A DNA stretch of 64,000 nucleotides from Amaurobius ferox (taxonomy: Eukaryota > Arthropoda > Arachnida > Araneae > Amaurobiidae): assembly GCA_951213105.1 (NCBI GenBank), contig OX578138.1, positions 92,792,914-92,856,913 on the forward strand, given 5' to 3'. A model generated the notes under the pieces. The model was given only the letters and a program-made list of their open reading frames with translations. It ran no database searches and was not told the DNA's origin. Made by a program: the position numbers and the translations under genes. This document shows, one piece after another, positions 21,153 through 33,889 of this stretch (its first letter is position 1; every line of letters begins with the position of its first letter).

Positions 21153-21436
21153 CACCTTTCACAAAGGTGCCTGCTGTCGCTCAAATGCATTTTTTCATTT
21201 TTCCGTAAACAGCATCAAATGAACACCTTTTACTTTCAGGTGTTTCAAAACCTTCTGGATTTCCCAGAACAATAAATGATCTTTATTCTAATGGCCGAAC
21301 AGTGTGGCAACAACATTTTATTCTACTGGGCCTCCACCCCCGCTTAATGTTGTAATTCGCCCTTAGCAATTGTCAAGCTGTGTATATATACCCCCTAATT
21401 TATCCATTTCGTATTTTATACTTATGTCCTGTTTTT

Positions 21437-22772
21437 TAACACTTCCACCATAGTTGCAAAGTGTTTATGACTTTGTTCGTTCTATCAGCGGTCTCTGGTT
21501 TGTGTGTTTGTCCGTTCGTACGATAAATGCAGTAAAATGAATCGATACGAAATTTTAGTATGTTGAGACGGTCTGTGGGACATATGGGAATGTAAATGAA
21601 TAATATCACCCAATTCGTTTTGGATTGAACCGGGATTGAAAATATAAAACACATTAAACCCTATGGGACTAATTTTTGAACTTTTTAAGCTAATTTAATA
21701 TTCACAAATTGCTTCGATATTTTTTGAAAAATTCAAATTATATAAAAATAATTTCTGCAAAATATGTTCGGTAGTTTTTTAAATAAAAATTAAAATAGTA
21801 ATTGCGAACATATTATATGAAGAGATCACGTGATCCACATCTAAATAAAGTATGACATCCATCTTGTTTCAAAATCGTGATTTATTAAGTTATTTTTAAT
21901 TTACATTTAGTGTTGCATTCTTCCTAAAACAGCTTTCTTTTCTGTGCATCTATATTATGTGTCAACGCAATTACAATATTTTGAATTTAAACGATTCATC
22001 AAGCATTGATTATTTATACAACGAAGCTTAATTTTGAGGTATCGAGAATGTAAGAATGTAAACACATCAAGCTGCACAATGAGTTGTATAAGAATAGTTT
22101 CAAAACCCCTAATTTTCTGACTAATTTTCTTTCTGAGTGGATATATTGCTCATATTCCAAGACTTATGATACAGAAATATTTTATTGTATGATAAATGAT
22201 TCCATATGTGAAAAACTCGGGAAGGAATGGGAAAATGCATGTGACAAATGGACTAACCCAAAATTATTTAATGGATAACCCAAAATTATTTAGCTCTTTA
22301 GTCTGCAATATAGCTGATATAAATGAAGCATTCATTGATTTTACAGAGAAGCAGACGATTCCAAAGTATTGCGTTTTTCGATGAAGTTTTATGCATGGAG
22401 TTAGAAAGCACTTTTACCTCCATGGTTTTAATATTTTAGTAAAATAAATTATTGTAGCATTGTGATAATTTTAAAATCATCGCCGCTGAATGAAAGAAAT
22501 AGAAAAAAGTTTATGAATGAATTATTCACTGCTTTTATATTGAGAGCCAGGCGATTTATATTTCGATGGCGTCATTTGAATAACGTTCACTTGTTTCCGA
22601 TGAATTTTTCAAATATGACAAATTATTGTAGTATCATGATAATTTAAAAAAAAAACACTGATGAATGTATCGCGTTTAAGAGATGTTTCAATATAATTGC
22701 ATTTCAGCTGGAAAGTGTTTTATAATCAATGTTTTATTGATTATAAAACATTTGTGTGATTGATCTTTCTTG
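21437..22772 (+). mobile_element. family A element, copy A3, with foreign 141-bp insert
   Basis: Begins TAACACTTCCACCATAGTTG and ends GTGATTGATCTTTCTTG. At the position between GTTGTATAAGAAT and AAAATTATTTAG of the other A copies it carries extra DNA that includes 22118-22258, an exact duplicate of 22854-22994. Confidence 0.75.
22118..22258 (+). repeat. 141-bp exact duplicate, copy inside A3
   Basis: Identical at every base I compared to 22854-22994. The left junction shows CTAATTTTC repeated 12 bp apart. The right junction shows AACCCAAAATTATTTA repeated 20 bp apart. Such short repeats are typical of microhomology-driven template switching. Confidence 0.9.
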
Positions 22773-22839
22773 TGTCTTTTAGCTTTGACGGAGATCGAGC
22801 GCATTCTCGACGCAAGAGTAAGATGTCGTATTTCAATTT

Positions 22840-23032
22840 CCAAGTCATTACGTTGACTAATTTTCTTTCTGAGTGGATATATTGCTCATATTCCAAGACT
22901 TATGATACAGAAATATTTTATTGTATGATAAATGATTCCATATGTGAAAAACTCGGGAAGGAATGGGAAAATGCATGTGACAAATGGACTAACCGCGACC
23001 CACAGTATAAGAAATATTTTTTAAAGTCATAG
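22840..23032 (+). CDS. exon-like ORF with four cysteines, unknown
   Basis: The frame is open from 22760 to the TAG at 23030-23032. The part from about 22845 has balanced, charged composition: L-T-N-F-L-S-E-W-I-Y-C, then three further Cys (F-Y-C-M-I, S-I-C-E-K, N-A-C-D-K) and three Trp in all, ending Y-F-L-K-S. A weak acceptor-like TTTCCAAG lies just before. A second, coding-looking stretch (L-T-E-I-E-R-I-L-D-A-R) lies at 22783-22817, between an acceptor-like TCTTTTAG at the end of A3 and a donor-like GTAAGA, in a different phase. This might be the terminal exon of a small secreted protein. I recognise no family. Confidence 0.3.
22854..22994 (+). repeat. 141-bp exact duplicate, downstream copy
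   Basis: Second copy of 22118-22258, placed 82 bp beyond the end of A3 in sequence unrelated to family A. This is probably the donor. Confidence 0.9.
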
Positions 23033-23219
23033 AAAGTTTCTAATACTTGAGAACTGTGTACTTATTTGAAAACATGTGATGTTCTACAGAATTCACTTCT
23101 GTTAATTTCATGGAATGATCAATATTTTCCAGAGAACAATATTATCATATTCTTAAATTCCAAATAACCTATATTTATATTCAAATTACAAAGAAATTCA
23201 AATTACTACAAAAGAATTA

Positions 23220-23305
23220 AGTGATATTCTAGTGATTTTCTGATATTCTAGTGATACACTAGTGATATCTATGATATTCAGTGACATTCTTGTGATATCT
23301 CTTAA
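23220..23305. repeat. short tandem repeat, about 12-13 bp
   Basis: Degenerate GTGATATTCTA units repeated about seven times. Confidence 0.75.
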
Positions 23306-23340
23306 AGTTTTACTTCTAGTTCTTTATACACTATTTCTAT

Positions 23341-23500
23341 ATCCGAGGGGTTGGTGGTAGGGGAAGGAGGGCACTGTCCCTGAGGATGCCTCCCCCACTG
23401 GGTTCCGGTCTAAATTGGGTTGGCACTTCTCGGCCATCCAAACGATTACCTTACACCCTTCTGGTAGGTCGGATGGTCTGTGTCTCAACAACAACAACAA
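23341..23500 (+). mobile_element. 5'-truncated SINE
   Basis: Begins within the SINE body (GGGGTTGGTGGTAGGGGAAG), continues through GCCTCCCCCACTGGGTTCC and the tail, and ends with (CAA)n. TATTTCTAT flanks it at 23332-23340 and 23506-23514, and the match extends to 12 of 13 bases. The tail stem is CCATCC (23434-23439) with GGATGG (23471-23476). The frames at 23386 and 23480 are incidental. Confidence 0.85.
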
Positions 23501-24109
23501 CACATTATTTCTATCTACGTAAACTCTTTAGCGGTACATGCGTTTGTTGTATTATCGTATCCACACCTCCAAAAGATACTGAGAGAAGAGACATACATCA
23601 ACCTGAAATTCTTCGAAATGCGTTCACAATGTCTTTATATATATATAGACGTCGAATTCCCAAATTCAAAACAATTTGATTAAATAATAGTTTATCCGTA
23701 CAATTGTATTAAGCACTTAAGCACCCAGATCATTCTTATAATATTTGAAATGATGTGATTTCAGTCCGTTAAATCGTGTGAATTATAACACAATTGTAGT
23801 TTTAATTATATTATCATGTTAATCTTAATTTGTATATTTTGCAGCAATTTTTCATCGACACTTTTTACTACAAACTTCGTTATATTGTAAAATCTTGAAG
23901 AAACCAAAATAACTATATCCATTCTGAAACTGTTCAGCTAAGTAATACCATTTAAATTCAGCAATATTACAACCATAACGTTACTTTATAAAGCATATTC
24001 AAAAGTCACAAAATGTTGTCTGATATTTATAATTATTAACTTCAAAGTATCAATTATATCAATCATGCCTTCCAAACTCGCCTTTATGTAGAAACAGAAA
24101 GCAAAGGGC
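23501..24109. other. unassigned AT-rich interval
   Basis: No domain, RNA or repeat recognised. Confidence 0.4.
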
Positions 24110-24520
24110 TCAAGTGCCTTTGTCTCGCAATCGAATCCTAGATGGGCGAAACTCGATACTTTCTTACATTAATCAAGAACAAAACACACGTGACTGGAAT
24201 AAAATAAGGAGATAAAGGGCCGATTACTTCCAAGGAACAAAAGATGTATCAAGTACTTGGTTCTGATACAAGTAGATAGATACTTGTAGATACTCAAAAT
24301 TATATTTTATGATAAAATTACTTTTAATTTCTTTTCATCAGTGTTATATTAAATGCATTCGAATTGAATTAAAAGTACATGCATTATCTCTCTAGCATCA
24401 ATTCATTTACATATTTGTCTCTTTTAAAATTAAATGAAGTTTTTAAAGAGGAAACTAATTGCTACCACAAACTGTTTCTTTGTGTTTAAATACGCATATG
24501 ATAATCTTTTGCGCAAATTC
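24110..24520 (+). repeat. dispersed repeat R3, first copy
   Basis: Diverged match to 29535-29945 in the same orientation. Shared blocks include ACACACGTGACTG, GCGATTACTTCCAAG and CTCAAAATT. The class is unknown; it could be an old 5.4-kb-spaced tandem duplication or an interspersed repeat. Confidence 0.65.
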
Positions 24521-25303
<783 letters not shown>

Positions 25304-25639
25304 AGTTTAAGAAATATTTTATGTCAAAGACAAAATATTTGAGTTGCGAGTTCGCGTCCTGGATAGACCAGCAACAGCTAGACCACGAATTTTTGCAGGC
25401 AGGTACCTACATGGGTGAATTTTTGCAGGTCGGAGCCCTGTTTTTAATTTCGATGTAGTTTTTTGAGATATTTTACTTTTTATGCTCTTCTGAAGTGAAC
25501 TTGTTTTTCGTATCGGCACTTCTAGCGATTTCTCTGCCTCGTTCCGTGAAAACTATAGCAGACAAAACAATGAAATTCGGTACATTTATAGATAAATAAT
25601 ACAGTAACACGATGAAATAAACAGTTTATCGATTTAAAC

Positions 25640-25905
25640 TTTAGTTTGGCATGAAGTAGCTCGCGAAGCGAACTTTTGATCAAGGAATTCAGTTTTGGGA
25701 TTCCCTGGACTAAGAAAAATCCTTGCTTTTTTCTCCTGCGGAAAATAGGCAGGGGTAGAAAAGATACTTTTGAAAGTAGAAATTTTAGGAAAGATATATA
25801 TATAGCGAAATCTGCGAACGCAGCGAGTAGGAGGTGAAGCCTCCCGAAGCGGGTTGCGCGAGCGAAGCGACCAGGAGGCAGAGCTCCCTAGTGAATAAAA
25901 ATATT
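25640..25905. repeat. G+C-rich patch with iterated GCGAGCGAAGCGA-like motifs
   Basis: Contains CTCGCGAAGCGAAC, GCGAACGCAGCGAG and GCGCGAGCGAAGCGACC, each near-palindromic, plus AGGAGGTGAAGCCTCCCG and AGGAGGCAGAGCTCCC. These resemble head regions of unclassified dispersed elements and stand out strongly from AT-rich surroundings. No coding function is evident. Confidence 0.5.
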
Positions 25906-26219
25906 TCAAGAACAGTTTTTTTGTACTTTAACAAACTTTATTATACTTTTGCAAAGCCTTTAAAAAATCTTAGGATACTTTTTCTGCTCAGGTTGGGACC
26001 AAAAACGAATTCTGTTTGTTTAGTTATTTACGAGTTGGAGCTCCGGTACTGTGTTTTTATCGTTGCACATTTGGCGATTTTCCCGGATGACAAGATGTAT
26101 AACTATTTCAAAATACCCAATTAACTTATATTACACGCACAAAAAACAACGCTAAGTAAACAATCGTCAATATTGATAGCATCCCCAATAAGTGATTTAG
26201 TCCATATATTAAAATATTT

Positions 26220-27374
26220 TAATAATTCATTCATACATTAGCCATCATTTTCAGTAATTAGCATCATTTGTGCAATTTTGACGATATTTTTGTAATTATG
26301 GGGCGAAATATCTCCAAGTTGGTGATACTTTGCTAAATTATTCGAAATGTTCGCCAAGTTCACCGTAAAGTGTTACCGACAAAGGGAAACATTACTTCCC
26401 ATTTGGCGTCATTTTTATCGATTTGGCGATATTTCTGTCATTTTGGCAGCATTTCGAAAAGCCGAAAAGTTGGCTATATCCTCACCAAGCGTTACAGACT
26501 GACGGATGGAGAATGGGGTTATTCTTATAGTCTAATTTTATGTTCTTTACAAGATATTGAACTTTCATCAATTAGTCGTCATTTTCATTGATTTAACGTC
26601 ATTTTTATCAGTTTGACGATATTTTATATATTTTTATCAGTTTGACGATAAGTTAATTTGGCAATATATGAAAGGTCGCGAAGTTGGTCATGTCACCAAA
26701 ATCTCGCCAAGCGTAATGGACGAAAAAATACGTTATTCTTATAAAAGATAAATAAGTATTGGTCTCCAAATACAAAAGTATTATCCAAAGTATATTTCTC
26801 ATGAATGAAACGAGCTACCCACAAGAATGGTGTCACCAAATTTATCGCATGATATTACTTATGAAAACTGAACATATTTCGCAATAGTTAATATTTTTTT
26901 ATTTTATATGATTTTTTGATTTTGTTTTCAAAACGTTCAATATCTCGAGAACGGTTCATGCTAGCGTTCAAACATTTGTGTCAAACGTTTTCTAATGAAA
27001 AATTACATAAAACATTGCTGTTTACGTAACTTTGTAAAAAATTTTGATATTTTGATGATTTTTTCATAAGTTCAGTTGAAGATTTAAGGGAGCTCTGAAC
27101 ATTCGATTGCGTATAAAACAATAGGCTTTCAGTATTCTCAAATTGAAATTTGTATACCAGATTTCGTACAAATCTCTCTATTCGTTCGTGAGATATTATC
27201 TCCACAGACTCACTGACACACACACACACACACAGATATTATCTCAAACACGTCTGATTTGTGTTCATGGATGTTTGAAACATCCTGGAACTTGTAAAAA
27301 ACTCGAATTCGAATTCCCAACCCCGTCACATTTTTACTTTCCATATACATTGTAATATGTATATAAAGAAAGTA
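26220..27374 (+). mobile_element. family B element, copy B7, 5' end altered
   Basis: Shares the GGCGA/TCGCCAA-rich module, the CGATTGCGTATAAAACAATAG block, the CA microsatellite (27211-27236) and the terminal inverted repeat ACTTTCCATATAC/GTATATAAAGAAAGT with B1. The TCGCCAA module appears twice in tandem (about 26220-26500 and 26560-26730). The TCTGATGTGGG start is absent. Confidence 0.65.
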
Positions 27375-27697
27375 AAAATCCGCAATTTATAAAGTTATCG
27401 AACAACATTTAAAGATTTCAGTTTTTTTCGTTTTTCATTGTGTGATGGTCAATTCACACATTTATGCAAAGTTTCAGGTTTCTACATTCAGTAGTTTGGG
27501 TTGTGTAAGTGTGTGTTAGCTTGTCAGTTTTCCAATTATTCATTCTCATTTAGCTGTATGCATAAGGTTCGATGGTTATTGATAAAGTTTTATCACCGAA
27601 CAGATTTATCATATCAATATTAATTTTATTTTTTTTTCTGCTAGCTAAGACAATGTGAGTACTTTTACATGTAATATTTTAATTCATAGGTATAAGA

Positions 27698-27846
27698 AAT
27701 TAACTAGAGTGTTAAAAATTAACTGGAGTGTTAAAAATTAACTGGAGTGATAAAAATTAACTGGAGTGTTAAAAATATAAAAATTAACTGGAGTGTTAAA
27801 AATTAACTGGAGTGTTAAAAATTAACTGGAGTGTTAAAAATTAACT
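27698..27846. repeat. 19-bp tandem repeat, about 7-8 units
   Basis: Units of TTAACTGGAGTGTTAAAAA, one interrupted by an extra ATATAAA. Units are nearly identical, which suggests recent expansion. Confidence 0.95.
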
Positions 27847-27899
27847 CTACTTTCCCATACCTGAATTCATTTTCTTCAAATTTTACAAGAACAAATTTG

Positions 27900-28160
27900 A
27901 AAAATATGCGTCCATGGTCAAAATTATTACAACTGTAGCAACTATAGCTCTATCGATACTATTTCAACTATAGCAACTGTAATATTTCGAGTAATACCGT
28001 ACTTGATAGTTTTCTCAGCCGGAGGGGCAACTAGGCCCCCAAGGGGAGGGGGGTAATGGTGTCACGAACGAAAAAATTGCACCGCAGGTATTTTTCACAA
28101 CAATGATTGAAACTATTAAGTCGTTTGATCATTAAACCACAAATAAATCCTTTTCAGCCT
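27900..28160 (-). repeat. family C repeat, fragment
   Basis: The reverse complement matches 49720-49790, including AGTTTCAATCATTGTTGT and GTTTAATGATCA. A short C-rich block corresponds to CCCCCCTC at about 50300. Confidence 0.5.
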
Positions 28161-28196
28161 GATTATGTCGAATTTTGTTTTATGCTCCCATGCTGA

Positions 28197-29146
28197 AAAA
28201 ATATGATGTGGGAAGCACATGACTTTCCTTATTAAATGCAATGAATTTACTACTTTTACATAAAAAAATAGATTATTATTCTAGTAGATATTTATATTCT
28301 TCCCAGGATATTGAATTTTCTTCAGTGAGTCGTCATTTTCATAGATATAGCGTCATTTTTATCAATTTGGCGAGTTTTTCGTTAAATTAGCCACATTGAA
28401 TAAAGTCGCTAATTGGTGACATCCCACCAAGTTTGTCACCAAAATCTCGCCAAGGTTATGGACAGAGAAATAAGTTATTCTTACAACAGATAAACGACTA
28501 TTGGCGTTCAAATACAAAAGTATTACTCAAAGTATATTTTTTCGTGAATGGAGAGAGATAGATCCACGAGAATTATATCACACATTTATCGCATGGTATT
28601 ACATATGAAAAGTGAACATGTTTCTCAATAGGAAATATTTTTTTTTATTTCATATGATTTTTTGATATATTTTTTTTAAATACTGTGCAATATCTCGAGA
28701 ACGCTTCATGTTAGCGTTCTAAAATTTATATCAATCGTTTTCTAATGAAAAATTACATAAGAAATGTCTATTTGTGTATCTTTATTAGAAATTTTGATTT
28801 TTTGACGATTTTTTCAAAATTTCACTCGAAAATTTAGGAGGTTCTGAGGTTTCGATTGCGTAAAAAAATAGACTTCCAGTGTTTACGAATTGTAATTTTT
28901 GTTCTAAATTCCATTTGAAACGGTCCATTCATTCGTCAGTTATCGTCTCCACAAACTCACTGACACACACAAACACACACACACACACACACGCACACAC
29001 ACACACACACACACAGACATCACTTCAAAAATGTTCGATTCGCGATCAGGGATGCTTGAAAAGTGCACTCCCGTCGAAAACTCGAATTCGAATTTTCGAC
29101 CCCATCACAATACTTTCCTTATACATTATTGTACACAAGGAAAGAA
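28197..29146 (+). mobile_element. family B element, copy B3
   Basis: Start ATATGATGTGGGAAGCACATG, TCGCCAA module, (CA)n at 28967-29014, and terminal ACTTTCCTTATAC...ACAAGGAAAG hairpin. Very close to B1 throughout. Confidence 0.8.
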
Positions 29147-29420
29147 AAATATAAGTTTTCGCTTGGTCAAAGTTTAAAAAATTCTATCTAGTTCTAGATT
29201 TTTTTATGACATAACCGGATGTAAAATTTCATGAAAATCCATTAATATGTGTGACTGTATCGTATGCACAACAAATCAACTACAGACATTAGACGAACAG
29301 ACAAATCGACATCACTTCAAAAATATGTCTTAAAAATATATTGTCATCAAATTCTCGGTATCGAAAATTTTCGCGATAATAATACTTTGTTAATACTACA
29401 TATGAGGAAGTAATAATTAA
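29147..29420 (-). repeat. family C repeat, fragment
   Basis: Shares ATCTAGTTCTAGATTTTTTT, ATAACCGGAT and TTTCATGAAAAT-type blocks with the inverse of 49345-49620. Confidence 0.45.
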
Positions 29421-29534
29421 AAATCTTCTCGATGAATTTTTAAGGATATTGCATTCCATCTTAAATCGCGAAACAGAAGACATAGCTTGCAGAAGGCGAG
29501 GTTAACGAACACATTGAAATGTTTTTAAAAAAAG

Positions 29535-29945
29535 TAAAGTTTTTTGTATCGCAATGGAATTCTGAAGGACCAAAAGTCGATACTTTTTTGCATTAATCAA
29601 AAATAAGACACACGTGACTGCAATACAATAAAGATATAAAGCTGCGATTACTTCCAAGAAACATAAGATCTCTCATAAATAGAATTCCATTCTATTACAA
29701 GTGGATACAAAAAGAACTCAAAATTTTATTTCATGATAGAATTACGTCCATATCTTTTTACCAGTGTTCAGTGAAGTATATTCGCATTGAATTCAAAATA
29801 AGTACATTATCTTTCAACATCCAATTAATTTACTCATTTGTATCTTCTTTCAAATTAAATCTTTAAAATCCGAGAAGAAATCAAATGTTGTCAAAAACGG
29901 CTTCTTCGTGTTTGAGAGCCTATGTGAATAAGTTTTACGCTTCAA
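29535..29945 (+). repeat. dispersed repeat R3, second copy
   Basis: Diverged partner of 24110-24520 in the same orientation. Confidence 0.65.
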
Positions 29946-30067
29946 AAAATACAGCATATCCGATGATCCTTGAAAAAGCTTCATTACTGAATGCATACCA
30001 TTTTTTTTTCATGGAAATAAGATTCTGAGAGTGTCCCTTTTGTGGGTAGTTTAAAAGAATGTATAAA

Positions 30068-31344
30068 ACAAGAAAGATCAATCATGCTTAAAGCATTGAT
30101 TATGAAACACTTTCCAACTTCAATGCAATTTTATTTAAACAATTCTAAAATGCAATACATTCCTCGGTAATATTTTGAAACTTATCACAATACTGCATTA
30201 ATTTATTATATTTGAAAACTAAAACCTTCATTGAAAAAATGAACTTTATTCAAATGACGGCATTGAAATATAAATTGCCTGGTTTAAATATCTCTAAAAT
30301 GCAATACATTCCTCGGTAATAGTTTAAGAATTATCATAATACTACGATAATTTATTATATTTGAAAACTTCATCGAAAAGAACTGAAATAAATTCAAATG
30401 ACGTCATAGAAAAAATAACACGTCTGGACCTCTCTATAAAAGCAGGATTTCATTCATAACTTTCTCCATTTCATTCATCCCAATACTATAATAATTTATT
30501 TTATTTAAAAATTAAGACCAATGCTCAAAACTTCATCGCAAAAAATCGTCCTTCTGTTTATAAAATCAATTAATATTTCATTCATATCAGCCATGCAGAC
30601 TCCATGGACTGAATAATTTTGTGTTAAAGAAATACAGTAATTCTAATACAACTCATTCTACATATTTTGCTGTTTACATTTTACATTGGTGAAAAATAGG
30701 TTTAGTAGTAGAAATAATCAAATTTGAATGAGAATTTAAACTCAAATATATTGTCATTGTGTTGTTTTAGTATGTAGATGCACAGAATTTAAGCAGAAAT
30801 AAAGTAGTTTTAAGACGGATACAACACTCAGTATGAATTAAAAAGAACTTTAAAAAATCACGATTTTGAAACAAGATGGATGCCATATATCATTTTGAAG
30901 TGGGTCATGTGATCGTGTCATATCATGGTCACGTGATCGTTTCATATAAGATATGTAATTATTATTTTAATTTTTATTTTAAACACTACTGAATATATTT
31001 CGCTGAATTTTTTTTTTATATATTTTATGGAAGAATTTGACTATTACCTAAAATTTTCGAAACAATTTGTGAATTTTAAATCCGCTTAAAAAATGTTTGA
31101 AAAATTAGGTCTCCTAGGGCTCAATGTATTTCATTTTTTCAACCCGGGTTCAATCCAAAGCTAATTGGGTGATATTATTCATTTATATTCCCATAGATCC
31201 TACAGACCGTCTGAACAACATACTAAAATTTCATTTTGATTAAGTCATTTTTACGGCAGTTATCGTGCTAACGAACGGACAGACAGACAGACAGACAGAA
31301 TGAACAAAGTCATAAACACTTTTCAACTTTGTTGTAAAGTGTTA
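30068..31344 (-). mobile_element. family A element, copy A5 (left of head-to-head pair)
   Basis: Full-length reverse copy running from ACAAGAAAGATCAATCATGC to GTTGTAAAGTGTTAA. The GACA microsatellite at about 31275-31298 lies near its 5' end, which faces A6 across a 158-bp spacer. Confidence 0.85.
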
Positions 31345-31502
31345 AAAAATTACAAAATACAACAGTAATTTAAATCATATTGCAGTCCTCTCTAAATTCC
31401 AACCAGAAGAAACATTTTTCTACAGTCTAGGTTGAAACGAACTTGAATGATATGTTCAGCAATAGTCATAAGGATATTAATTTTCAAGCATGTTGTGCTT
31501 GT

Positions 31503-32814
31503 TAACAATTTACAACAAAGTTGAAAAGTGTTTATGACTTTGTTCATTCTGTCTGTCTGTCTGTCTGTCTGTCCGTTAGCACGATAACTGCCGTAAAAAT
31601 GACTTAATCAAAATGAAATTTTAGTATGTTGTTCAGACGGTCTGTAGGACCTATGGGAATGTAAATGAACAATATCACCCAATTAGTTTTGGATTGAACC
31701 CGCGATGAAGAAATGAAATACATTGAGCCCTATGGGACCTAATTTTTCAAACGTTTTTTAGGCGGATTTAAAATTCACAAATTGCTTCGAAAATTTTAGG
31801 TAATATTCAAATTGTTCCATAAAATATATAAAAAAAAATCAGCGAAATATATTCAGTAGTTTTTAAATAAAAATTATAATTATAATTACACCTCTTATAT
31901 GAAACGATCACGTGACCATGATATGAAACGATCACATGACCCTCTTTAAAATGATATATGGCATCCATCTTGTTTCAAATTCGTGTTTTTTTTAAGTTCC
32001 TTTTAATTCATTTTGAGTGTTGTATCCGTCCTAAAACTACTTTATTTTTGCTTAAATTCTGTGCATCTACATACTGAAACAACGCAATGACCATATATTT
32101 GAGTTTAAATGCTCATCTAAATTTGATTATTTCTTCAACTAAGCCTATTTTTCACCTATGTAAAATGTAAACAGCAAAATATATAGAATGGGTTGTATTA
32201 GAATTCCTGTATTTTTTTAACACAAAATAATTTAGTCCATGGAGTCTGCATGGCTGATATGAGTGAAATATAAATTGATTTCATAAAGAGAAGGACGATT
32301 TTTTTCGATGGAGTTTCAAGCATAGAGTTTAACTTTATGTAGCTCCATGGTCTTAAACAAAATGTTTAAATAAAATAAATTATTATAGTATTGTGATGAA
32401 TGAAATGAATGGGAGAATGTTATGAATGAAATCCTGTTTTTATAGAGAGATCCAGCCGTGTTATTTTTTCTATGACGTCATTTGAATGAATTTCAGTTGT
32501 TTTCGATAAAGTTTTAAAATATAATAAATTATCGTAGTATTATGATAATTCGGAAACTATTACCGAGGAATGTATAACATTTTAGAGATGTTTGAACCAG
32601 GCAATTTATATTTCAATGCCGTCATTTGAATGAAGTTCTTTTTTTTCGATGAAGGTTTAAGTTTTCAAATATAATAAATTAATGCAGTATTGTGATAAGT
32701 TTCAAAATATTACCGAGGAATGTATTGCATTTTAGAATTGTTTAAATAAAATTGCATTGAAGTTGGAAAGTGTTTCATATTCAATGCTTTAAGCATGACT
32801 GATCTTTCTTGTTA
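31503..32814 (+). mobile_element. family A element, copy A6 (right of head-to-head pair)
   Basis: Forward copy from AACAATTTACAACAAAGTTG to GATCTTTCTTGTTAA. The (GTCT)n microsatellite is at about 31547-31573. The 5' motif ACAACAAAGTTGAAAAGTGT and the 3' motif GTTGGAAAGTGTTTCAT are inverse to one another, and the 3' hairpin is ATTCAATGCTTTAAGCATGA. Confidence 0.85.
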
Positions 32815-32824
32815 AAAATTCATA

Positions 32825-32965
32825 TGAGTATTATTTCAGGTAATGGTGAAAAAATAATTTATGAAAAATATTATGAAAAAATATATATGAAAATAAATGA
32901 TATGAAAATGATAAAAAATATATATGAAAATATATGAAAATAAATTATGAAAAAATAATTACAAA
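32825..32965. repeat. low-complexity TATGAAAA repeat
   Basis: Degenerate repetition of TATGAAAATA-type words. Confidence 0.8.
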
Positions 32966-32989
32966 ATTTCACTATAATCCACATAATAG

Positions 32990-33480
32990 CTTTTAACAGC
33001 TTTGCATCTTTCGACCTAAAGCTTCCAGAAGTTTCTCAAGGAGCTAAAAGAATATTTTTTGCAAACTTGTAGTATCGACAACAGGGCAGAATCAACGAAG
33101 TCGTATTTTTGATTCACTTGCATTTGGACGGAGAAAATGGGATTTTTTGAAGTCTTTTCAAAATCTCCAGAAGTCTCCGATAACCTCTACAAAGCTTAAT
33201 CTTTGCAAACTTGCGTTATCACCTTCGAGACAAATCCTAATGGGACCGGAATTTCGATTTTACCCTCAGCGGGAAAAAGAAGTGTAGGTTTAGAAAGTTA
33301 TTTCTTGTCTTCCAGAAGGCATCCAGATGACCTAAAGCTGAATATTTGCACAATTATAGTATTGACTGCAATGCAGATCTTAACAGAACCGGATTTTTGA
33401 TTTCTCCAATGAGGATGGGCAAATAGAAGAGAGTAGAATAGTGTTACCGATTCTCCAGAAGACTTCCTCTGCGACCAAAA
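32990..33480. repeat. degenerate tandem repeat, units about 130-150 bp
   Basis: Three to four diverged units, each with a CTCCAGAAG-type block, CTTTGCAAACTTG and GGACCGGAATTT-type words. A related unit lies at 49190-49330. Long frames here follow from the repeat. Confidence 0.5.
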
Positions 33481-33509
33481 ATACTGAAAGTTTGCACTCT
33501 GTAAATTAT

Positions 33510-33665
33510 CGTGCTGCCCTAACCGGGAATCGAACCCCAGATTTCTGACTTGACCAAACGATGCTCTATCGTTGAGCTACTGGGATGGAATTGAAAACTC
33601 TTATTTTCGAAGTGGATTATGCATTATCAACTCTCTATTTTCATTTTGGCTTAAACTGACAATCC
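33510..33665 (-). repeat. tRNA-like (SINE-type) repeat, copy S3
   Basis: The minus strand reads CAGTAGCTCAACGATAGAGC and GGGGTTCGATTCCCGG with tRNA-like spacing, and shares the upstream block with S1 and S2. It is not a clean tRNA: the acceptor stem pairs only partly. Confidence 0.65.
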
Positions 33666-33889
33666 GACTGACCACATCCTACTGTTTTCACCTCAGGTTA
33701 GCCTATTGATGCTTTTTTCATTCCCCCAGGATAGCTTCTAGCGGGGTTGTTATCCTCTTGATTTGAAATCAACGTTCCATATCCCAGAGTCTACTGAATC
33801 TGTTCTAGTCATACTAGGGTTACTTTCACACCAACAACATCATTGCTCTAATTTACGGGCTGATTTTTCGGGCGCCATTGTAAAGGGCC

